A DNA stretch of 18,714 bases from positions 1 to 18,714 of the forward strand of contig CALFWP010000108.1 in NCBI GenBank assembly GCA_937927905.1, given 5' to 3'. The translations under genes and the position numbers were made by a program. Below the pieces are notes generated by a model. That model saw only the letters and a list, made by a program, of their open reading frames with translations. It was not told the DNA's origin and searched no databases. Shown here piece by piece: positions 8,010 through 14,803 of this stretch; the first letter of the stretch is position 1; every line of letters starts with the position of its first letter. This DNA is from an uncultured Neomegalonema sp. (GTDB lineage Bacteria > Pseudomonadota > Alphaproteobacteria > Rhodobacterales > Rhodobacteraceae).

Positions 8010-8924
8010 TTACATCACCGGGGATGCTGTCCGGGGTGTTTTTTGCAATTGCAGCTCGCGTAGCCAGATATACAATCCGCTGGCGATGACGATGGCAGCA
8101 CCGGCAAATACCCACACATCCGGCACATCATTGAAAAACAGGTATCCCGCACCGGTCATCCAGAGAATCTGGGTATAGACAAACGGTGCCAAAGTAGAGG
8201 CCGGGGCCATGCGGTGTGCGATAATTGCGCATTGATGCCCGGCCCATCCGAAAAAACCTATCAGAATTACGAGCGTAATTTCCACGACACCCGACGGCCA
8301 GACCCACACCCACAGCGCAATAGGAAAGATGGCACAGGCGGGAATAAAAGACGCGTAAAACTGACTGGTTTCCGTGGTATCTTCTCCGGCGATAACACGG
8401 GTTAGCATCATATAAACCGAAGCGCAGAATGTCGCACCAAGGGACAACAGCCATGCCCAGTGTACCTCCCCGACGCCGGGGCGGACGATAATGACGATAC
8501 CAAGAAATCCGATCAAAATCGCGGCCCAGCGGCGCGGGCCGACCTTTTCTCCCAGAAACGGGACGGAGAGCGCACAGATCATCAGTGGGGTTAAAAAGAA
8601 AATCGCGCTTGTCACCGCCAGCGGAAGATATGCCAGTGCGAAAAAATTGAATGATGTCCCGACCACCAGAATAGCCGCGCGCAGGATCTGTATGCCTGTC
8701 CTGTTGGCTTTCAGCAGCCCCAGCCCTTGCAATGGCAGGAAAAAAGCCGAAACGATAAGCACATGGCCGATATAGCGGAAAAAAACGACCTGAAAGGCCG
8801 GCAATGTTTCCGCCAGCAACTTGGCACTGGTATCTATGCCGGTAAAGCACAAAAATGCACAGAGCATAAAAGCAATGCCCCGGCCGCGCCTGTCTGTGCG
8901 CAGGGCATGGTGGCCGGTGCTCAT
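8010..8924 (-). CDS. EamA/DMT-family inner-membrane transporter
   Basis: 304 residues, strongly hydrophobic, with about ten predicted transmembrane helices in two EamA repeats. The first repeat includes GIAFMLCAFLCFTGIDTSAK and later VTSAIFFLTPLMICALSVPF with LGEKVGPRRW, the usual loop between helices 4 and 5. The second repeat starts near HWAWLLSLGATFCASVYMM and ends with a helix around WVFAGAAIVIASGLYIWLRE. Such drug/metabolite transporters export or import amino acids, nucleotides or other small metabolites; the substrate here cannot be inferred. The start ATG 8924 has only a weak SD. The gene lies 85 bp downstream of argG on the same strand, so readthrough from argG is possible and a role in arginine-related export is a mere guess. 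Confidence 0.88.
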   Translation of the reverse strand: MSTGHHALRTDRRGRGIAFMLCAFLCFTGIDTSAKLLAETLPAFQVVFFRYIGHVLIVSAFFLPLQGLGLLKANRTGIQILRAAILVVGTSFNFFALAYLPLAVTSAIFFLTPLMICALSVPFLGEKVGPRRWAAILIGFLGIVIIVRPGVGEVHWAWLLSLGATFCASVYMMLTRVIAGEDTTETSQFYASFIPACAIFPIALWVWVWPSGVVEITLVILIGFFGWAGHQCAIIAHRMAPASTLAPFVYTQILWMTGAGYLFFNDVPDVWVFAGAAIVIASGLYIWLRELQLQKTPRTASPVM

Positions 8925-9009
8925 ATCATGTCACACCGTGCCTGACAGCAGGACCGGTTTGCTCCGGCCTCTGTACCCGGCGGTGATCCTGGGCGGAGTC
9001 TCAAAGGCT

Positions 9010-10278
9010 TTAATCAAACCTTGGCAAATCGCCATCCGGTGTTTCCGGCAATCCGCTCAGGCGCTTGTCACGGGCGGCCAAAAGGCGCAGGCGCAGGGCA
9101 TTGATGCGGATGAAACCGGCAGCATCTTTCTGGTCATAAGCGCCGCGGTCATCCTCGAACGTTACATGCTGTTCGGAATAAAGGCTGTCCGCCTCCGACC
9201 AGCGTCCGACAACAGAGACGCAGCCCTTGTAAAGTTTCAGACGCACGGTGCCGTTGACATTTACCTGGCTGGTATCAATCGCGGCCTGCAGCATGTCCCG
9301 TTCGGGGCTGAACCAATAGCCGTTATAGATCAGCTCGGCGTATTGCGGCATAAGCTGATCCTTAAGGTGCGCAGCCCCCCTATCCAGTGTGATGCTTTCA
9401 ATGCCCCTATGGGCCTCCAGCAGGATCGTCCCGCCGGGGGTTTCATAGATGCCGCGTGATTTCATACCGACATAGCGCCCCTCGACCAGATCAATGCGGC
9501 CGATGCCATGCTTGCGTCCGTATTCATTCAGTTCGGTCAGGATTGTTGCGGGAGACATCTCCGTGCCGTTGATGGCGCAGGCATCACCGCGTTTGAAGGT
9601 AACCTCAATATGCTCGGGGGTGTCCGGTGCGTCCTCGGGTGCAACAGTCCGCTGATACACATAGTCAGGGGCGGCTTCGGCAGGGTCCTCCAAAACCTTA
9701 CCTTCGGATGATGTGTGCAACAGGTTGGCATCAACTGAAAAGGGCGCCTCGCCGCGCTTGTCTTTCGGCACCGGAACCTGGTGCGCCTCGGCCCATTCGA
9801 TCAGCTTTGTCCGCGAGGTCAGATCCCATTCCCGCCAGGGCGCAATGACCTTGATTTCGGGTTCCAGCGCATAGGCCGCCAGTTCGAAACGGACCTGATC
9901 ATTGCCCTTGCCGGTTGCGCCGTGGGCGATGGCGTCAGCTCCTGTTTCGCGCGCAATTTCAACCAGACGTTTCGAAATCAGAGGGCGGGCAATCGAAGTG
10001 CCCAACAGATAAATCCCTTCATAGACCGCATTGGCATGGAACATCGGAAAGACGAAATCGCGGACAAATTCTTCGCGCAAATCCTCAATATATATATGTT
10101 CGTCTTTAATCCCCATCAGTTCGGCCTTCTTACGGGCCGGTTCCAGTTCTTCACCCTGGCCGAGATCGGCTGTAAACGTTATGACTTCACAGCCGTATTC
10201 TTTTTGCAGCCATTTAAGGATGATCGAGGTGTCCAATCCGCCTGAATAAGCAAGGACAACGCGCTTGGGCTTTGACAT
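9010..10278 (-). CDS. argG: Argininosuccinate synthase
   Basis: 422 residues, slightly longer than the usual ~400. Cytosolic enzyme joining citrulline and aspartate with ATP to give argininosuccinate, the penultimate step of arginine synthesis. The N-terminal ATP-pyrophosphatase P-loop AYSGGLDTS is at 10-18. Also visible are TADLGQG, the citrulline/aspartate-binding segment AHGATGKGNDQVRFE, and the C-terminal oligomerisation arm. ATG 10278 has GGAG at SD distance (CGGAGCGACTCTC before ATG). The reading frame is intact throughout. A decayed copy of its first ~82 codons plus leader lies at 11737-12034 in the same orientation, so the 5' part (from about 10032) is one arm of a direct repeat. The gene is divergent from the glycerophosphotransferase-like gene. 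Confidence 0.98.
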   Translation of the reverse strand: MSKPKRVVLAYSGGLDTSIILKWLQKEYGCEVITFTADLGQGEELEPARKKAELMGIKDEHIYIEDLREEFVRDFVFPMFHANAVYEGIYLLGTSIARPLISKRLVEIARETGADAIAHGATGKGNDQVRFELAAYALEPEIKVIAPWREWDLTSRTKLIEWAEAHQVPVPKDKRGEAPFSVDANLLHTSSEGKVLEDPAEAAPDYVYQRTVAPEDAPDTPEHIEVTFKRGDACAINGTEMSPATILTELNEYGRKHGIGRIDLVEGRYVGMKSRGIYETPGGTILLEAHRGIESITLDRGAAHLKDQLMPQYAELIYNGYWFSPERDMLQAAIDTSQVNVNGTVRLKLYKGCVSVVGRWSEADSLYSEQHVTFEDDRGAYDQKDAAGFIRINALRLRLLAARDKRLSGLPETPDGDLPRFD

Positions 10279-10342
10279 GAGAGTCGCTCCGAAGGGTATA
10301 TTTTTGCCTGTCGGTACGCGGTTTTGCCCGTGAATTCAACTC
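10032..10342. repeat. Direct repeat, intact arm (argG 5' end plus leader)
   Basis: This stretch covers argG codons 1 to about 82 and some 60 bp of its leader. It aligns along its whole length, in the same orientation, with 11737-12034. By eye the coding part shows about 19 substitutions in 235 aligned bases plus gaps of 2 and 10 nt. The leader part is more diverged but shares blocks such as CGGTACG and GAGTCGCT. Confidence 0.9.
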
Positions 10343-10511
10343 GTGCTGTTGAAGCCATGTTACAAAGCGTCATCCGTTGATCTGCAGATGTCTAATAAAG
10401 TACGAATACCGCTACAATTCATCCCGACCGGCTCTAAAACCTTGTTATGCCTTTGCCGTAATCGTCAATTGGGAAAGCAGCTAATGTCTTATCCAAACCG
10501 GCCGGTTTTTT
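10279..10511. promoter_or_regulatory. Divergent intergenic region argG / glycerophosphotransferase-like gene
   Basis: 233 bp that must hold promoters for both divergent genes. The first ~60 bp next to argG are shared with the relic copy at 11972-12034, so that part is an old argG leader. The rest (about 10343-10511) has no counterpart in the relic and is AT-richer. A 14-bp palindrome lies at the far end. I see no convincing -35/-10 pair on either strand. Confidence 0.4.
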
Positions 10512-10519
10512 ATGTCTGA
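10484..10519 (+). other. Possible 11-codon leader ORF overlapping the next start
   Basis: ATG 10484 opens a short frame encoding MSYPNRPVFYV and stops at TGA 10517-10519, thus overlapping the ATG (10512) of the following gene, which itself lacks an SD. A GGGA lies about 9 nt before this ATG. It could be a coupling leader peptide. Alternatively it is the true N-terminus of the next protein displaced by a one-base change in the T6 run at 10506-10511: removing one T would join the frames. It may also be chance. Confidence 0.25.
10495..10508. repeat. 14-bp perfect palindrome before a start codon
   Basis: AAACCGGCCGGTTT, perfectly self-complementary, followed by three more T and the ATG at 10512. 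It occupies the place of the ribosome binding site of the downstream gene. It could be an operator for a dimeric regulator or form a short 5-bp stem. Confidence 0.5.
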
Positions 10520-11618
10520 TTGCGTGAAAACTGTTGGCTTGTTGCTTATAGGGGGCAAGCATCATATTTTGCACCTGATCCCGATTGCCGCTGGGTTGTC
10601 ATTACAAAAGAACATTGAAGTGATGATTTTTGTAACGCAGCCGGAAGAGCGGGAGTTGTGCGCGGATGTTCTGACCGACCTTGGGGTGAGCGACTTTCAC
10701 ATTCGTGTGTTAAGGCCTGCAAAATTTTTACGCTTTGTTTCACCTAAATTGGCGGCTTTACTGTCCTTTAAGGCTAACCTTAAACGTCTTGATGCTTTAA
10801 TAGTTGCAGAGCGAACGTCGACACTACTACGTTATTTTACAAGGCGATTACCGGTGTTCGTTCATATTCCTCACGGTGCAGGTGACCGCGCGAAAAGTTA
10901 TGATAGACGTATCCGGCATTTTGATCATGTGCTTGTTGCCGGAGCGAAAGATAAACGGCGGATGCTGGAGCTTGGACTTGTCAGTGAAAGCACTTGTCAC
11001 GTTACAGGATATATTAAAACCTGCGCGGTTGGGCGACTGAATTTAAAGCCGCCTCAACTCTTTGAAAATGACGCACCGGTTGTCTTGTACAATCCGCATT
11101 TCAGCGTCGGATTATCATCATGGCATGATTTCGGGCGTGATTTGCTGACCCGTTTTGCGGCAACACCGGATATGAATTTCATCTTTGCGCCGCATATCCG
11201 TCTGTTCAAAGCGATCTCGAATGAACATCGCGCGGCAATTAAAGAATTTGCCAAATACCCGAATATACATTGCGATCCCGGCAGTGTGCTTTCTACAAAC
11301 ATGACGTATACACGTATCGCTGATATTTATCTCGGGGATGTCAGCAGTCAGGTCTACGAGTTTTTATCGTCACCTAAACCGTGTGTTTTTCTCGGGAGGT
11401 CGGATACTGAATGGCGAGACAATCCCGATTATGCCCATTGGAATTATGGTCGGGTTTGCTATGACGCGGACGAAACGATGATAGCGCTGAGAACAGCGAA
11501 AGTTGATCATCAGCATTATGCAGATACACAAAAGGCAGGGTGTCTTGCCGCTACGGGTGATCCTGATTGGAACCCGATTGCGCGTGCTGCAAAAATTGTG
11601 AGCACATTGTTGAAGTGA
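10512..11618 (+). CDS. CDP-glycerol glycerophosphotransferase-like protein (GT-B fold)
   Basis: 368 residues. I recognise the pattern of the CDP-glycerol:poly(glycerophosphate) glycerophosphotransferase (TagB/TagF) superfamily as found in alphaproteobacteria. An N-terminal Rossmann-like half starts VGLLLIGGKHHILHLIPIA. Then come HIPHGAGDR (118-126), VLVAGAKDKRRMLELG, VTGYIKT (164-170), YNPHFS (193-198), FAPHIRLF (about 235-242) and DIYLGDVSSQVYEF (271-284), which contains the acidic/serine nucleotide-binding region. No signal peptide or TM segment is seen, so it is a cytosolic or membrane-associated enzyme probably adding a glycerophosphate-like or sugar unit to a surface polymer; the acceptor is unknown. 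The gene is visibly AT-richer than its neighbours, lacks an SD, stands alone between two copies of the argG 5' end, and is therefore probably acquired or relocated. Confidence 0.72.
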   Translation: MSDCVKTVGLLLIGGKHHILHLIPIAAGLSLQKNIEVMIFVTQPEERELCADVLTDLGVSDFHIRVLRPAKFLRFVSPKLAALLSFKANLKRLDALIVAERTSTLLRYFTRRLPVFVHIPHGAGDRAKSYDRRIRHFDHVLVAGAKDKRRMLELGLVSESTCHVTGYIKTCAVGRLNLKPPQLFENDAPVVLYNPHFSVGLSSWHDFGRDLLTRFAATPDMNFIFAPHIRLFKAISNEHRAAIKEFAKYPNIHCDPGSVLSTNMTYTRIADIYLGDVSSQVYEFLSSPKPCVFLGRSDTEWRDNPDYAHWNYGRVCYDADETMIALRTAKVDHQHYADTQKAGCLAATGDPDWNPIARAAKIVSTLLK

Positions 11619-11736
11619 TACCGAGGCTCTATTTTTACTTAACGTCAGCATTTTTTGCATGCAAACGCGATCTCTTTCGATGTCATGAAAACAGGTAAAC
11701 TATGCTGAATATCTGCTTATTATTCTTGAAATAATC

Positions 11737-11971
11737 TGGCACGGAACATCGGAGAGGCGAAACCGCGAAAAAATTCTTCGCGCAAATCCTCAATATATAT
11801 GTTTGTCTTTAATTCCCGTCAGTTCGGCCTTCTTACGGGCCGGTTCCGGTTCTTCACCCTGACCGAGATCGGCGATAAACGTTACGACTTCACATTTTGC
11901 AGTCATTTAAGGATGATCGAGGTGTCCAATCCGCCTGAATAAGCAGGAACAACGCGTTTGGGCTTTGATAT
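11737..11971 (-). pseudogene. argG: Relic of argG 5' end (codons 1 to ~82)
   Basis: Minus-strand copy of the first ~82 codons of argG (10032-10278), in direct orientation to it. The start codon has become ATA (plus-strand TAT at 11969-11971). There is a 2-nt deletion in the TATATATA run near 11796 and a 10-nt deletion near 11894, both frame-breaking locally. Leu9 before the P-loop would be Pro. By eye 19 substitutions remain, 17 of them transitions, spread about 3:8:8 over codon positions 1, 2 and 3, the pattern of decay without selection. The rest of argG is absent: homology stops at 11737, next to a small inverted repeat (ATTATT 11719-11724, AATAAT 11730-11735). It cannot make protein. Confidence 0.92.
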
Positions 11972-12034
11972 GGGAGTCGCTACGAAGTGTAAGTGCCGCA
12001 ACTTGCGGTACGTGGTTTTTCTGTGATTTCAGCA
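11972..12034. repeat. Direct repeat, copied argG leader
   Basis: Continuation of the argG duplication upstream of the lost start codon. It matches 10279-10342 in blocks (GAGTCGCT, CGGTACG, GGTTTT, then TGA-TTCA near 12025) but is more diverged than the coding part. Similarity fades by about 12035, shortly before the hairpins that follow thiC. Confidence 0.7.
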
Positions 12035-12059
12035 CATGCGCTTCGGACACAGCATGAAA

Positions 12060-12111
12060 CCGCCACCAAAGGCGGGGTCCGGTGATCCGGCGTCGGATGC
12101 CGCCGGATCAC
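12060..12111 (-). terminator. Probable thiC transcription end: two hairpins
   Basis: Starting 28 bp after the thiC stop on the minus strand, a perfect 11-bp stem GTGATCCGGCG/CGCCGGATCAC (arms 12082-12092 and 12101-12111, 8-nt loop) is followed by a second hairpin CCGCC-TTTGGT-GGCGG (12060-12075) and then TTTCAT. The T-tract is short, so termination may be imperfect; on the plus strand the large stem is followed by GCTGGTTTT, so it might serve either direction. Confidence 0.6.
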
Positions 12112-12138
12112 GCTGGTTTTGTCTTGTTCTCCGGGCCG

Positions 12139-13938
12139 CTATGCCGGTTTTTTGTCTACAGGCACATAAAGCGTGCCGCCCTCGCGGAATTTGGCCGCCA
12201 TTGCCTCCATGCCCTCCTTTTGCGCTTCGGCACGGATGTCATGCGAGATTTTCATGGAACAGAATTTCGGACCGCACATCGAACAGAAATGCGCGACCTT
12301 ATGGGCCTCTTTCGGCAGGGTCTGATCGTGAAAATCGCGTGCGGTTTCAGGGTCGAGTGAGAGATTGAACTGATCTTCCCATCTGAATTCGAAACGGGCA
12401 CGGGACAGGGCATCATCACGCCGCTGTGCCCCTGGCAGGCCCTTGGCGAGATCGGCGGCATGGGCAGCGATCTTATAGGTGATCACGCCGGTTTTGACGT
12501 CATCCCGGTCCGGCAGGCCCAGATGCTCTTTCGGTGTTACGTAACAGAGCATGGCACAACCGAACCAACCGATCATGGCGGCCCCGATGCCGGAGGTGAT
12601 ATGATCGTAGCCGGGAGCAATATCGGTGGTCAGCGGCCCGAGCGTGTAGAACGGGGCCTCGTGACAGCATTCCAGCTGTTTTTCCATGTTCTCTTTGATT
12701 TTATGCATGGCGACATGGCCCGGGCCTTCGATCATGACCTGGCACTCATGTTTCCAGGCGATTTGTGTCAGCTCGCCAAGGGTTTCCAGTTCGGCGAATT
12801 GCGCCTCGTCATTGGCATCGGCGATGGAGCCCGGGCGCAGGCCGTCTCCCAGCGAGAATGACACATCGTATCTGCGACATATCTCGCAAATCTCTTCGAA
12901 ATGCTCATAGAGAAAACTTTCGCGGTGATGGTGCAGGCACCATTTCGCCATAATTGATCCACCGCGCGAAACGATACCGGTGACGCGCTGTGCCGTCATC
13001 GGGACCATATGCAATCTGACACCGGCGTGTATGGTGAAATAATCCACGCCCTGTTCAGCCTGTTCAATAAGGGTATCGCGAAATACTTCCCATGTCAGAT
13101 CCTCGGCGATGCCGTTCACTTTTTCCAATGCCTGATAGATTGGCACTGTTCCGATGGGAACGGGCGAATTGCGGATGATCCATTCGCGGGTGTTATGGAT
13201 ATTGCGGCCCGTTGACAGGTCCATGACCGTATCCGCGCCCCAGCGGATCGCCCAGACCAGCTTGTCCACTTCCTCCTCCATCGAGGATGTGACTGCGGAT
13301 GTGCCCATATTGGCGTTGATTTTGACCAGAAAGTTCCGCCCGATAATCATCGGTTCAATCTCAGGGTGATTGATATTGGCCGGGATGATTGCCCGACCCG
13401 CTGCAATTTCGGCGCGGACGAATTCGGGGGTGACATAATCGGGGATATTGGCCCCGAAATCATTGCCGTCGCGGTGGCAGGGCGCTTTTGTGCGGAGCTG
13501 ATTTTCACGGATCGCCACAAATTCCATTTCCGGCGTGATAATACCGGCGCGGGCATAAGCAAGCTGTGTCGGGGCCTTTCCTTCAATGCCGCGCAGCGGG
13601 CGCGGTTTGACAGGGAATTCCGGCGTCATATGGCTGTCACTTACAAACCCGTTATCGGCGGCGGTGACGTCACGCCCCTGATAGGCTTCGACATCGCCGC
13701 GTGCTTTTATCCAGTCTGCACGCAAAAGCGGTAATCCCTCGCGTATATCGGTTATAACAGCAGGGTCCGTGTAAGGGCCGGAGCTGTCATAGACCGGCAG
13801 CGGGTCTTCTCCGGCAGTCGGATGAACAGCGATTTCACGCATGGGCACACGGATGCCGGGATGAAGATCGCCATCGACGTATATTTTTCTGGACGCGGGC
13901 AGTGCGCCGGATGTGATAACCGGATTAGGCACGTTCAT
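12139..13938 (-). CDS. thiC: Phosphomethylpyrimidine synthase ThiC
   Basis: 599 residues, full length. Radical-SAM enzyme that rearranges aminoimidazole ribotide into hydroxymethylpyrimidine phosphate, the pyrimidine half of thiamine. Seen are the N-terminal domain with KIYVDGDLHPGIRVPMREI, the catalytic barrel with NINHPEIEPMIIGR and MDLSTGRNIH, the segment HAGVRLHMVPMTAQRVTGI, and the C-terminal CSMCGPKFC (552-560), the CX2CX4C motif binding the 4Fe-4S cluster. Start ATG 13938 has GAGGAA at SD distance (about 13947-13952). A TPP riboswitch stands about 120 nt upstream. No other thi genes are adjacent. It is divergent from acpP and convergent with the glycerophosphotransferase-like gene across the argG relic. 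Confidence 0.98.
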   Translation of the reverse strand: MNVPNPVITSGALPASRKIYVDGDLHPGIRVPMREIAVHPTAGEDPLPVYDSSGPYTDPAVITDIREGLPLLRADWIKARGDVEAYQGRDVTAADNGFVSDSHMTPEFPVKPRPLRGIEGKAPTQLAYARAGIITPEMEFVAIRENQLRTKAPCHRDGNDFGANIPDYVTPEFVRAEIAAGRAIIPANINHPEIEPMIIGRNFLVKINANMGTSAVTSSMEEEVDKLVWAIRWGADTVMDLSTGRNIHNTREWIIRNSPVPIGTVPIYQALEKVNGIAEDLTWEVFRDTLIEQAEQGVDYFTIHAGVRLHMVPMTAQRVTGIVSRGGSIMAKWCLHHHRESFLYEHFEEICEICRRYDVSFSLGDGLRPGSIADANDEAQFAELETLGELTQIAWKHECQVMIEGPGHVAMHKIKENMEKQLECCHEAPFYTLGPLTTDIAPGYDHITSGIGAAMIGWFGCAMLCYVTPKEHLGLPDRDDVKTGVITYKIAAHAADLAKGLPGAQRRDDALSRARFEFRWEDQFNLSLDPETARDFHDQTLPKEAHKVAHFCSMCGPKFCSMKISHDIRAEAQKEGMEAMAAKFREGGTLYVPVDKKPA

Positions 13939-14058
13939 AGACAGTGTTCCTCAAGCGTTGACTTCAAAAACACCGGTCGGGTTCCGGACGGGAAAGCGGC
14001 GGGCTTTTTTGATCGCCTGCAGTTACGGTTTGCACATTCATGCGAAAATGTGTCCCGT

Positions 14059-14160
14059 TGCTTCCTACGCCGGTATCAACCGGATCAGGTTCAAAGGGTC
14101 ACGGTGCCGCGTTGACTGTGCTAACCGGATCTCAGTTCCTTGGGCGGAACTCCCCTGCGT
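14059..14160 (-). ncRNA. TPP riboswitch (THI element) of thiC
   Basis: On the minus strand the leader shows the conserved TPP aptamer elements in order: GGGGAG near 14152-14157, a perfect AGTTCC/GGAACT stem, CTGAGA (14130-14135), ACCCTTTGAACCTGATCC (TGAACCTGATCC core 14082-14093, where TPP is bound), the pair CCGG-TTGATA-CCGG, and GCGTAGGAAG at the 3' end. About 120 nt separate it from the thiC start. No strong terminator with a T-run is visible in that interval, so repression is more likely at translation initiation, or by a structure I cannot see by eye. Confidence 0.95.
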
Positions 14161-14186
14161 AATGCTGTTTAAAACAAAGGAAAGAG

Positions 14187-14215
14187 TATTAACAAGGGCG
14201 CATTTCCAAAATCAA
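14187..14215 (-). promoter_or_regulatory. Candidate sigma-70-type promoter of thiC
   Basis: Minus strand TTGATT (14215-14210), 17-nt spacer, TTAATA (14192-14187). Transcription would begin near 14180, just upstream of the TPP aptamer, which is the expected geometry. The boxes are imperfect. Confidence 0.4.
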
Positions 14216-14219
14216 AGTT

Positions 14220-14248
14220 GCAAAATTGTGCTTTCATCACAAATTGTG
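14220..14248. promoter_or_regulatory. Operator-like repeats between thiC and acpP
   Basis: AAATTGTGC occurs twice in direct orientation 18 bp apart (14223-14231, 14241-14249). The second copy is part of the perfect odd palindrome CACAAATTGTG (14238-14248). The 265-bp gap between the riboswitch and acpP must carry both promoters, so a binding site for a dimeric regulator of acpP or thiC is plausible. I do not recognise the motif. Confidence 0.35.
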
Positions 14249-14425
14249 CAATCCGTTCATAATGCACGGAACTGCTGTATTCAAAAGCAATCAGTGTTTG
14301 AAAAACCGGATTGCTGTGATAAGAGCGCGCGAAAACCTGCAGGAATTAATCAACCGGCATCTTGTCTCGATCGGCTTTCTCCCCAATTTGAATGCCGGAC
14401 AATGACTTCTAAGTGAGGACCAATC

Positions 14426-14662
14426 ATGAGTGACGTGAATGATCGCGTGAAAAAAATCGTCGTAAACTACCTCGGCGTAGAGGAAGCCAAAGTAAAAGAA
14501 GACGCGAGTTTCATTGATGATCTTGGCGCTGACAGCCTTGATACAGTTGAACTTGTGATGGCTTTCGAAGAGGAATTCGGTGTCGAAATCCCCGATGATG
14601 CTGCTGAGAAAATTCAGACCGTCGGTGATGCCATCGGCTTTATTAAAGAAAACAACGCCTGA
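14426..14662 (+). CDS. acpP: Acyl carrier protein
   Basis: 78 residues, acidic, full length. Carries growing acyl chains in type II fatty-acid synthesis on a 4'-phosphopantetheine attached to Ser37 in LGADSLDTVE. The rest is classical: MSDVNDRVKKIVVNYLGV, then AFEEEFGVEIPDDAAEKI and VGDAIGFIK. ATG 14426 has GAGGA at good SD distance. fabF follows after 141 bp with a terminator-like hairpin between, allowing acpP to be made in excess. fabD and fabG, often just upstream of acpP, are not here; thiC lies divergently instead. Confidence 0.98.
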   Translation: MSDVNDRVKKIVVNYLGVEEAKVKEDASFIDDLGADSLDTVELVMAFEEEFGVEIPDDAAEKIQTVGDAIGFIKENNA

Positions 14663-14685
14663 TTATAGTTTGTTTTCGTGATGAT

Positions 14686-14725
14686 AAGACGTCCGCTTTT
14701 TATGAGCGCGGCGTCTTTTCTTTTT
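14686..14725 (+). terminator. Terminator/attenuator between acpP and fabF
   Basis: AAGACGTCCGC (14686-14696) pairs with GCGGCGTCTT (14708-14717) with one bulged T, and is followed by TTCTTTTTA. This is a good intrinsic terminator shape. It would end most acpP transcripts and let some run on into fabF, or fabF has its own promoter in 14726-14803. Confidence 0.75.
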
Positions 14726-14803
14726 AGGGCCGGACGCATAGTACTTGTTGCCTCGATTATAGCGGTATCACAGCAGTGTCTGGCGACGGTAAGGACATAA
14801 AAC

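Noticed and set aside
11654..11665. Palindrome TTTGCATGCAAA after the glycerophosphotransferase-like gene as a terminator
   Set aside because: A 12-bp palindrome without a loop and with its T-run upstream rather than downstream; too weak to call.
13996..14015. AAAGC/GCTTT hairpin in the thiC leader as an intrinsic terminator
   Set aside because: Only five base pairs and no T-tract follows on the minus strand.
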